From positions 1-64,000 of the forward strand of contig LNEK01000016.1 of the NCBI GenBank assembly GCA_001464425.1: DNA of 64,000 bases, given 5' to 3'. Source of the DNA: Alphaproteobacteria bacterium Ga0077535. GTDB taxonomy: Bacteria > Pseudomonadota > Alphaproteobacteria > Caulobacterales > Aquidulcibacteraceae. Both the position numbers and the translations under genes were made by a program. Shown in pieces: positions 45,601-51,573 of this stretch. Every line of letters starts with the position of its first letter. Position 1 is the stretch's first letter. The notes below the pieces were generated by a model. That model was not told the DNA's origin, ran no database searches, and worked only from the letters and a program-made list of their open reading frames with translations.

Positions 45601-46603
45601 CCTCGCCACAGGCAGCGAGCCACTCCGCGTACTCAACACATCGCACCACGCCAAAGCCTCGCTTAGTGCCGGTGAAATCTATGCGATCGCCGGCGAGCTC
45701 GACCAAGTGCGCAAGCTCGCTGAAAAGATGCACCTGGAGTTTCGCCATTGGCGTTGGAATGAGCCTCTAAAAGAGCCAACGCCCGCGCTTGCGGTGTCAT
45801 CCCTAACCGCCGTTTCCGCGCCAAGCTTTAACGCGGTAATCTATCCTGATCTCGCTGCGTTTACCGGCCACTCAGGAGCTGGTGAGTCGCAAGACGCAAC
45901 TACCGAGATGCTCGACGCGTCATGGTTCGCGGACAAAGCCCTCTTCTATCTCAAGACAGACAATTTGGGCTTCGCTGCGCCGACAGGCTCGATCGTTATT
46001 GTGGAAACCACGCCCTATGCGGGTAAGGACCACAATCTCGTTATTGCTCGTCAGAAGCACAACGTGCTGGCGCGGCGACTTTTGCGCGGTGTGACGAACG
46101 ACGCTCTAGGATTAAGTTCGGAAACGACCGACCCGCGGCGAGCCAAGCCAACTTTGGTTTTTTCACAACAGGAGATTACGCTGCATCGCATCGTGGGCGT
46201 CATCTTCGCCAATGGGGCAGCGGCGACTGGCAAAGGCGAAGCCATCGAAGTTCTAGACACGTCGGGACTCAAGGGCATCCAATGCGGGTACCGCGTCACT
46301 GAAGATAGCGCAGTGCCGTTAGCGCTTCCCGGCCAGATCGTACTGGGTGCCCAACCGATTACAGCCGACCAGCTAGACGCAAACGTCGGAGAATTGGTCG
46401 CGGTAACGCTGCGGGACGGAAAGAGCCTGTTCAAGCGTGTGGGGAATCGTCTGCCCGTTTCGTCGGCACCACTTCGAAACTACGAGAGCATCGGCGGCTT
46501 AGGGGCTTCGGTCGTGATCGCAGACGAAGAGATTGAAAGCATGCCAGACTTGGCGACCTTCGCGTTTGCGCGGCGGATTATTGGCGTTCTGTATGACACT
46601 TAG
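42650..46603 (+). CDS. Rad50/SMC-like ATPase with zinc hook and S24-like C-terminal domain
   Basis: A 1317-residue protein. After ~110 residues of unique sequence, FEGWNGAGKTSILNALIWCLSGE is a Walker A of Rad50/SMC type (near residue 134). Helical, coiled-coil-like arms follow, with ACAVCSRAL (CxxC, near residue 482) at the position of a zinc hook. The C-terminal half has Walker B and D-loop LLLLDDPQELLDDDN (near 822) and the H-loop VTTHDRAFA. The signature segment is weak (NASALRASLLGFF). The last ~220 residues (LFYLKTDNLGFAAPTGSIVIVE) resemble the S24/LexA peptidase fold, but the nucleophilic Ser and the catalytic Lys seem to be replaced. An anti-phage or repair role is inferred. Confidence 0.8.
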   Translation: MSSAAPKRPLYLQTIDSLFAELISGAGVDVEDGVTFSLESYDSRAILNWYRQNRARWAGHIMSQQVDALVDSMAGTLPALVAPPIVVPDALRRLRLTRLVAHRFAGLHAYGEPNSAPIDFLFEPSKPITLFEGWNGAGKTSILNALIWCLSGEILRPQRPPESATSEFDSYFLRESQEGGDENSAHAISPVTPLPNPETYLPQAGAPVPADTWVELTFVDQDGVQLPSVRRTQIRKANGRLSEIVPDFTTLGVDPISMRIGTVMPALLHFLQVGQASDLGLAAAKLTGLADLSNLARHAMRVRTKLRSDFKDERDREIKTSDGHFVEARDDLQRQIDDFEQMSPGRPLPAPSTDIGIEAELDELDEHFNGLKARALKAAQTILGDGFDPTDKSARDNLEQSIGPAQGQLKALGHLSAARRLKSLTDVTDLEWNALNDTINDIYAEAEVLAELATNPDVARRKQLYARVASWAGDNPEHDAQACAVCSRALDGALDPVTQKSVADHLLEASEENKELLSLTQVAWAQQRLASLTAKCPAILRQELTRDLPDHPRVLISALFVDDLFQTDAFSGALAVLRIGVQGLCDRVLTDVPPLVEPAARDFPEALAAITAPLSVQIRRLLRARAFGEWRAASDSRVVNAFKNIMRGSGPAAGQADKSLPVTTLTPIGPKLEALSDIVRGVAPINAGLEFTKRMRTHLATRRTKEKRLALYERAAAALEPLAKIGELAEKQVEGLRTKLHARAKHWRDMVYANAYATAGHALRETAMDVKGVLDIRVGSTKAHAPAQHVSNASALRASLLGFFLAFWEHVLTQRGGIGLLLLDDPQELLDDDNRERLARALPALAHAGAQLLVTTHDRAFARAVCAASRQGAEVEHRSVHPVNATRATLETALAVEQLDGKRRAFELDSDDAPKAQDYASEVRVFLEARLGDLFDDPAYPAYSAPSKSPTLADHINRLRGLVATPPNALFKGSAVRAFCDSPSLATGSEPLRVLNTSHHAKASLSAGEIYAIAGELDQVRKLAEKMHLEFRHWRWNEPLKEPTPALAVSSLTAVSAPSFNAVIYPDLAAFTGHSGAGESQDATTEMLDASWFADKALFYLKTDNLGFAAPTGSIVIVETTPYAGKDHNLVIARQKHNVLARRLLRGVTNDALGLSSETTDPRRAKPTLVFSQQEITLHRIVGVIFANGAAATGKGEAIEVLDTSGLKGIQCGYRVTEDSAVPLALPGQIVLGAQPITADQLDANVGELVAVTLRDGKSLFKRVGNRLPVSSAPLRNYESIGGLGASVVIADEEIESMPDLATFAFARRIIGVLYDT

Positions 46604-46671
46604 TTGGCACGACGGTAGAAATCCCGGGTCCTGAGTGAAGCATCATTTTGTACCTCAGTTTCTCTTCCTCT

Positions 46672-47376
46672 CTACGCAGCGCGCGCGAGCACTTCGTGGA
46701 GCAACAATTCAAAGGCGCCCTTGAACGGCTCGACCTGGTTCTTGGTGGGCAATGTCTCTCGCGCACGCATGAGAATGTGGGTGTGCAGGTCGGCGATCGG
46801 CCGCGCCTCGCTCTCCAGCCGCTCCAGCATGGGCTTGATGCTGCGTCCCGCCTGCGCCACGACCGCTGCGAAGGTGGTTTGCCCGAACACCGGCGGCACG
46901 TGGTTCATCACCGCGCGGATGAGCAGCGCGGTCGACAGATAGGCCTCGCGCCGGTAGGCGTCATTCAGCTCCTCGCAGAAAGCGATCAATTTCTTGAAGT
47001 CGAACTGCGTAGGAGTCGCAGCTCTGAGCGCCGCAATAAGTTCAGGCGCGACGAAGGCGGTGTTGAGGACCAGATCATCTTCATAGCTCGGTTCCGCTGC
47101 CGCTCCCTTTAGATAATCGATCGCGGCCAGGAGGTTGGCGCGTTGGGTGTAAGCTTCAACGATGTATTCCGGCGTTCTGCCAGCCGCCTCCAACATCGCC
47201 GCGAGCTCCGGGTCGCCCAGCCGGCGGCCCGCAGCCAGAAAGCGTATTGCGATATCGTTCCAGCCCGCCAGATACGCGGTCTGCTTGTCGGGATCGTCGC
47301 TTGGCCCGCAATTGCCGAGCTTGAAGGCCGCCAATTCATTGGCAAGTTTAAGGGTGAGGCGAAGCTTCGGGGTCAT
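46672..47376 (-). CDS. Hypothetical protein of defence-island type
   Basis: A 234-residue soluble helical protein I cannot assign. The C-terminal part (TALLIRAVMNHVPPVFGQTTFAAVVAQ, then RPIADLHTHILMRARETLP) has a pattern shared by several uncharacterised proteins near abortive-infection genes. It converges with the Rad50-like gene (68 bases apart) and is divergent from the HEPN-like gene. No catalytic residues are evident. Confidence 0.6.
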   Translation of the reverse strand: MTPKLRLTLKLANELAAFKLGNCGPSDDPDKQTAYLAGWNDIAIRFLAAGRRLGDPELAAMLEAAGRTPEYIVEAYTQRANLLAAIDYLKGAAAEPSYEDDLVLNTAFVAPELIAALRAATPTQFDFKKLIAFCEELNDAYRREAYLSTALLIRAVMNHVPPVFGQTTFAAVVAQAGRSIKPMLERLESEARPIADLHTHILMRARETLPTKNQVEPFKGAFELLLHEVLARAA

Positions 47377-47485
47377 TTGCCTGCCAAATTATTTCGAGCA
47401 GCGAACGAGCGCGCCGGGAGCCGGCGTGGCTCCTATATAACGGCGATGCGGCGCGAATGCCGCGAAATCCACGCCAGGCAGACTG

Positions 47486-48043
47486 ATGACAGATGCTGGG
47501 TATGACGAAGGCGAACACGTCAAGGAGACGTTCGCCTATTTCGGCCGCGCCTATTACCAGGCCGGCGTGCTCGATGCTGGGCTCGCATTGGCGATCCTGT
47601 TCATCGAATTTCTGCCGTCCGTGAATGCCGACTATTTGAAAGACAAAGGCCGCGCATTCGATCGTCCCGCCTATGAGGCCGCTTACGACAAATTCCTGGC
47701 CGACCAGCACGCACAGACGCTGGGCAACTTACGCAAGCGTCTCTTTGCGTCTTCCCTGCTTGACGATGCGCTGAAGGCAGACATCGATGAGGCGAAGAAA
47801 AAGCGCGATTTCATCGCCCACCACTATTTTCGCCAGCGTGCGGTGGAATTTGCAACCCGCGTAGGGCGCGACCAGATGATCGCTGAACTCGATGAAATCG
47901 GCAACTTCCTCGAAGCCGTCACGCACAAGGTCGATGACGTCATCGAGAAGGCGCAACTCGATCTAGGCGTAAAGCCTGAAACGATCGCAGCCTACACGAA
48001 GCGTTTCCTGGAGAGCGTCGGCCTGAACGACGACAAGCCCTAA
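47486..48043 (+). CDS. HEPN-like protein
   Basis: A 185-residue, mostly helical protein. KKRDFIAHHYFRQRAVEFA holds R-x4-H (RDFIAH), the catalytic motif of HEPN ribonucleases, on a helix after a long first helix (ETFAYFGRAYYQAGVLDAGLALAILF). Similar proteins occur in many genomes without a known role; some HEPN proteins are toxins or phage-defence RNases. It is divergent from the unknown gene upstream. No nucleotidyltransferase (MNT) partner is visible. Confidence 0.6.
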   Translation: MTDAGYDEGEHVKETFAYFGRAYYQAGVLDAGLALAILFIEFLPSVNADYLKDKGRAFDRPAYEAAYDKFLADQHAQTLGNLRKRLFASSLLDDALKADIDEAKKKRDFIAHHYFRQRAVEFATRVGRDQMIAELDEIGNFLEAVTHKVDDVIEKAQLDLGVKPETIAAYTKRFLESVGLNDDKP

Positions 48044-48079
48044 GAAAACAGATCTTGCGGCATCTGGCGCAGGCGCGCG

Positions 48080-48610
48080 TCAGTGGCTCCCTTCAAGCTG
48101 CGGCAGCCCCCCGAAACGTTTCGCCACGCCCACCTCAATCTGTACGGTTGAAGTGGCGATGAGGCGCGCCTCGGCGTCGATGCGCTGCAGCAATGCGATC
48201 CAAGCCCCCGCTTCGCGGCTGACGACTTTCAAGAGATAGTCAGCGCGACCCACCACTTGGCGCGCCTCGACCACCTCAGATGCCGCGGCGAATGCGCGCT
48301 CCAGCGCTTTGCGTTGCGTGCGGCCTTCCGGGGTGAGTACGATCTCGCCCCAGAGCGTCACCCAGGCGCCCAGCTCATATTCATCGATGTCCACGACGTA
48401 GCGGCGGATGACCCCCTCTTTCTCCAGCCGGCGCACGCGCTGCAGACACCCGCTCGGCGACAGATTCACCTTAGCGGCGAGATCCTGGTTCTGGATGCGC
48501 GCATCGAGCAGCATCGCCCGCAAGATGCGCTTGTCGATCGGATCGATTACCAGCCGGGGTTTGGGCAATGGTCGCAAAGATCGGCCGCCTTTCAACTTCA
48601 ACGGCACCAT
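48080..48610 (-). CDS. Lrp/AsnC-family regulator
   Basis: A 176-residue protein. The helix-turn-helix (DPIDKRILRAMLLDARIQNQDLAAKVNLSPSGCLQRVRRL) spans about residues 22-65, and a RAM/AsnC ligand domain follows (VTLWGEIVLTP, VVGRADYLLKVV). Lrp proteins normally start right at the HTH, so the 20-residue basic extension (MVPLKLKGGRSLRPLPKPR) is unusual, or the true start is later. A lux-box-like palindrome lies 27 bases upstream, in the region shared with the plus-strand gene at 48725. Confidence 0.88.
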   Translation of the reverse strand: MVPLKLKGGRSLRPLPKPRLVIDPIDKRILRAMLLDARIQNQDLAAKVNLSPSGCLQRVRRLEKEGVIRRYVVDIDEYELGAWVTLWGEIVLTPEGRTQRKALERAFAAASEVVEARQVVGRADYLLKVVSREAGAWIALLQRIDAEARLIATSTVQIEVGVAKRFGGLPQLEGSH

Positions 48611-48636
48611 GGAACCGCGAACGCCCCTATCCGTCG

Positions 48637-48656
48637 ATAGACCTGATCAGACCTAT
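48637..48656. promoter_or_regulatory. Lux-box-like palindrome
   Basis: ATAGACCTGATCAGACCTAT pairs 8 of 10 positions symmetrically and shares the CTGATCAG core and ATAG/CTAT ends with the site before luxI (63451-63470). It lies between the lrp gene and the 48725 gene. For activation centred near -42, the spacing fits the plus-strand gene better than lrp. Confidence 0.6.
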
Positions 48657-48724
48657 TGCCAGGGCGCGGAACGGCTCTGTATCCCTGCTCGGCCAGACCG
48701 TTTGCTAAGCCACGGATCGGAACC

Positions 48725-49033
48725 ATGGATGCAGTCACGGGCTCGCACTGGAGCGCGCACAGATGGACCCTGCTCGCCCGCGTGCGCGGCCCGCGGGGTG
48801 AGATGGACTACGCGTACCTAAATCAAGACGGCCAATTCACCCTGCTCGTTAGACGCTGCCCGAGCGTGACGGAAAGGCGACTAGCGCAAACACGCGCGAT
48901 AATTAGGGAAGGCGACTTCACCTGGGTCGTGTTGGTCCCTGATAAAACTCACGGCAACCTTCAGCCGGACGGCATCGAAGTTCTGGATGTGGCTACGCTA
49001 AGCGTGCGAACGCCAATGTTGAGGTTCCACTAG
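48725..49033 (+). CDS. Hypothetical protein behind a lux-box-like site
   Basis: A 102-residue soluble protein without a known domain (MDAVTGSHWSAHRWTLLARVRG, then VPDKTHGNLQPDG). The ATG at 48725 follows a stretch of non-native codons in the longer ORF. Its start is 69 bases from the lux-box-like palindrome, so it is a candidate quorum-sensing target. It converges with the small XRE gene. Confidence 0.5.
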   Translation: MDAVTGSHWSAHRWTLLARVRGPRGEMDYAYLNQDGQFTLLVRRCPSVTERRLAQTRAIIREGDFTWVVLVPDKTHGNLQPDGIEVLDVATLSVRTPMLRFH

Positions 49034-49043
49034 CAATCAACAA

Positions 49044-49280
49044 TTACGCGCCGGACCGGTGCGGACGAAGCAACGCCCAAGTCTCGACCTCAAGCGCCAC
49101 CGCCAGTCTCTCTATATTGTCGATCGACACATTTCGTGCTTGGCGCTCCAAGTCTCCGACGTAGGTTCGATTGAGGCTCGCCTCGTAAGCAAGCGCCTCC
49201 TGGGTCCACCCCCTTTGTTTCCGGAGGCGGATCAAGTTAAGCGCGAGTATCTCGCGCGCGCTCTTCGGCGACTTAACCAC
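49044..49280 (-). CDS. Small XRE-family regulator, copy 1
   Basis: A 78-residue single-domain helix-turn-helix protein (LIRLRKQRGWTQEALAYEASLNRTYVGDLE, then NVSIDNIERLAVALEV). The whole protein is the HTH, as in phage Cro-like or restriction-controller-like regulators. It is a close paralog of the gene at 49340-49564, with the same motif 19 bases before the start codon in both, which suggests a recent duplication with shared regulation. Confidence 0.8.
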   Translation of the reverse strand: MVKSPKSAREILALNLIRLRKQRGWTQEALAYEASLNRTYVGDLERQARNVSIDNIERLAVALEVETWALLRPHRSGA

Positions 49281-49298
49281 GACACCGAGATCAGGGCG

Positions 49299-49340
49299 TG
49301 ATGACTTTAAGTCGACCGACTATGAGTGACTTTCTTCGAC
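49299..49340 (-). promoter_or_regulatory. Conserved upstream element of XRE copy 1
   Basis: TGATGACTTTAAGTCGACCG and the following TATGAGTGACTTTCTT (plus strand) match the element before copy 2 closely. It starts 19 bases upstream of the ATG and is probably an autoregulatory operator or promoter. Confidence 0.5.
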
Positions 49341-49564
49341 TAGTCAGATTGCAGGAGTTCACCGCACGAGACGCCCAGAGCCGAGGCCAATTTCTCTAGA
49401 GTACTGAGGGTAATGTTTCGCTTTTCACCCTCAATGTCCGTGACGTACGTGCGACTCAGCCCCGCTTCGTGAGCAAGCGCCTCCTGCGTCCAACCAGCGC
49501 GCGTGCGCAGACGCAAGACTTGTCGCGAGAGGAGCTTTCTGGGTGATGGTCGCCGCGCTGCCAC
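49340..49564 (-). CDS. Small XRE-family regulator, copy 2
   Basis: A 74-residue XRE helix-turn-helix protein (VLRLRTRAGWTQEALAHEAGLSRTYVTDIE, then NITLSTLEKLASALGVSCGELL). It resembles copy 1 over the full length. Both are on the minus strand in tandem; copy 2 ends where the copy 1 upstream element begins. The pattern resembles controller proteins of restriction-modification systems, but no methylase or endonuclease lies beside it. Confidence 0.8.
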   Translation of the reverse strand: MAARRPSPRKLLSRQVLRLRTRAGWTQEALAHEAGLSRTYVTDIEGEKRNITLSTLEKLASALGVSCGELLQSD

Positions 49565-49582
49565 TCCGCGAAAGAAATGTGG

Positions 49583-49624
49583 TGATGACTATGCGTCGAC
49601 CGGATATAAGTGACATTCTTTCGA
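49583..49624 (-). promoter_or_regulatory. Conserved upstream element of XRE copy 2
   Basis: TGATGACTATGCGTCGACCG followed by ATATAAGTGACATTCTTTCGA matches the copy 1 element, again 19 bases from the start codon. Shared blocks are GTCGACCG and AGTGAC-TTCTT. Confidence 0.5.
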
Positions 49625-49640
49625 TCGGATTTTCCGAGTC

Positions 49641-49976
49641 ATGGAATTGGATGCATGCGCGGCGCGCTGTCGTCGGGCGCTCGAAGCAGCGGGATGCAAG
49701 TGCCTGGCATATGTCAGAGCGTCGGAGCGCGCGCGCGACCTAGCCTTCCAAACGCCGTCCGGCGCCAATATCCTCCTTCGATGTAGCGAGGGCGATCCAG
49801 ACCGGGAGCTTGGTGAACTCGTCCTGGTTTCTGCTCAACGAACATTTGATCGCATCGCTCTCGTTCATTCCGCGCCGGAGCGACTTAACGTCGACGCGCC
49901 GTTCGATGTCTGGTCGAGGCATGAATTCGAAGCGAACGCACGCGGCCTCGCCAAGACCGAGAGGCGTGTCTCGTGA
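49641..49976 (+). CDS. Hypothetical protein preceding fecI
   Basis: A 111-residue protein of unknown function (CRRALEAAGCKCLAYVRAS, then LVLVSAQRTFDRIALVHS). The alternating pattern in the middle could suit a small nuclease-like or ferredoxin-like fold, but no motif is certain. Its stop overlaps the sigma-factor start by 4 bases (GTGA), so translation may be coupled to the lasso regulator genes. Confidence 0.5.
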   Translation: MELDACAARCRRALEAAGCKCLAYVRASERARDLAFQTPSGANILLRCSEGDPDRELGELVLVSAQRTFDRIALVHSAPERLNVDAPFDVWSRHEFEANARGLAKTERRVS

Positions 49977-50476
49977 ATATGACGCGCTTGCATCACATCT
50001 TTGCTGCAGAGGCTCCTCGCCTACGCCGCTTCTTGGAGCGCTGGTCGCCCAGTCGGGCCGAGGACCTCACACAAGAGAGCTTCGCCCGCCTCTGCGCCAG
50101 CGACGTGGCCAACATCGAATCTCCGCGCGCATTCCTGTTTCAGACAGCGAGGCGCTTGGCGATGAACGAGGCGCGCCACGACCGCATCGTGCCGATGGAA
50201 TTGGTTGCTGATCCCGATGCTGCAGGCGCGGTCTCCGCCGAGCCCTCGCCGGAACGGCAAGTGGAGATCGCCGCCGACGCCGCCCACCTGCACCGCGTGC
50301 TGGATGAGCTTCCGTCCCACAAGCGCGAGGCGCTCCTCCTCTTCAAGCTCGACGGCTTCTCGCATAAGGAGATTGGCGAACGGCTCGGCGTCTCGCCGCG
50401 CACGGTCGAGCGCTACATCTCGGATGCGTTCTCCCATTGCCACCTTGCCTTCAAGGCCCGGGCGGGCGAGGAGTGA
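49973..50476 (+). CDS. FecI-like ECF sigma factor
   Basis: A 167-residue sigma-70 family protein of ECF/FecI type. Region 2 is weakly conserved at the start (RAEDLTQESFARLCASDV, DLTQE-type motif) and region 4 is clear (LDELPSHKREALLLFKLDGFSHKEIGERLGVSPRTVERYI). The GTG start overlaps the previous gene; an ATG lies two codons later. With the FecR and STN-receptor genes after it, it forms the cell-surface-signalling circuit known from isopeptidase-type lasso clusters. Confidence 0.88.
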   Translation: MNMTRLHHIFAAEAPRLRRFLERWSPSRAEDLTQESFARLCASDVANIESPRAFLFQTARRLAMNEARHDRIVPMELVADPDAAGAVSAEPSPERQVEIAADAAHLHRVLDELPSHKREALLLFKLDGFSHKEIGERLGVSPRTVERYISDAFSHCHLAFKARAGEE

Positions 50477-51480
50477 GTCCAAACGGCGATCCCATGGGCG
50501 AACGGTCGGACTTGAGCCAGGAGGAAGAGGAAGCGAGCCGTTGGCTCGTGCGCCTCGAATCACCCGATGTCAGCCTCGACGACCACAGGCGCTTTCGCGC
50601 TTGGCTCGACGCCTCCGACGAAAACCGCAACGCTTACCAAGCGCTCAGCCGCACCTGGGACCGGCTCGACGCGTTGCGCGGCATTCCGCGTGAAATTAAA
50701 CGCCGGACGATCGGGCGCCGCACCTTGGCGCTCGCCGGCATGGGTGCAGTTGCAGCGGTTTTCGCTGGATTTTTGATCCTGCGCGGGTCCGCGCTCGATC
50801 CGCCGGACGCAATTTACGTCACCGCTGCGGGCGAACGCGAAACCGTGCGCTTGGACGACGGTTCCACCGTGGAGCTCGACGCTGGCACTCGCATCGTTGT
50901 GCGCTTCGCCGCCGAACGCCGCGACGTGCAGTTACAGTCGGGCGCTGCCCTCTTCAATGTCGCCCACGATGCCGACCGGCCCTTTACGGTTGAGACGGAG
51001 TATGGCGCGGTGCGCGTGCGCGGCACGTCCTTTCTGGTGAAGCTCGGCCCCGCCAATATGCGCGCCACCATCATAGAAGGCCGGGTTGAAGGCCGAGCCC
51101 GCCGCGGCGGGCTCCTCTCTGGACTCACTCAGAACTCAGACGCAACGCCCGCGATTGCGAGCGCCAACCAGGAACTCACTTTCGAGTCTGCCAGCGTCAG
51201 CGTGGCCGATATCGCCCCGCAGACCGCGCAACGGCGTCTCGCTTGGCGCGATGGCATGCTCGCCTTCGATGGCGAGACCTTGGCCGAGGCCGCCGCCGAA
51301 GTCGAACGCCAGACCGGGACGCGCTTTACATTCGCCGATCCCGCGCTCAGGGACTTGCGCGTCGGCGGCTATATCGATGCGCGCGACAGCGCCGCTTTCA
51401 CGCAATTGCTGCGCGACAGCTTAGGCGTCGCCGCCGAACCAGGCGCTGACGACGTCATCGTCTTGCGCCGCGCCAGCTGA
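50473..51480 (+). CDS. FecR-family anti-sigma/signal transducer
   Basis: A ~335-residue inner-membrane protein. The N-terminal DUF4880 domain (EASRWLVRLESPDVSLDDHRRFRAWL) binds the sigma factor; a membrane helix (TLALAGMGAVAAVFAGFLIL) follows; and the periplasmic FecR domain (ITAAGERETVRLDDGSTVELD-like, FNVAHDADRPFTVE, GAVRVRGTSFLV) contacts the receptor STN domain. The C-terminal segment (LAFDGETLAEAAAEVERQTG) is an STN-like secretin motif. The GTG start overlaps the fecI stop (GTGA); ATG at 50494 is the alternative. Confidence 0.87.
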   Translation: MSPNGDPMGERSDLSQEEEEASRWLVRLESPDVSLDDHRRFRAWLDASDENRNAYQALSRTWDRLDALRGIPREIKRRTIGRRTLALAGMGAVAAVFAGFLILRGSALDPPDAIYVTAAGERETVRLDDGSTVELDAGTRIVVRFAAERRDVQLQSGAALFNVAHDADRPFTVETEYGAVRVRGTSFLVKLGPANMRATIIEGRVEGRARRGGLLSGLTQNSDATPAIASANQELTFESASVSVADIAPQTAQRRLAWRDGMLAFDGETLAEAAAEVERQTGTRFTFADPALRDLRVGGYIDARDSAAFTQLLRDSLGVAAEPGADDVIVLRRAS

Positions 51481-51573
51481 AATAAAGTCGCTCAGAGCTG
51501 CGGGGTTTTTCGCCCTCAAGTGTCTTCCGCTCAAGGACCGCCCGTCAGAGGCGGCGTTGTTGGGGGAAGACGT

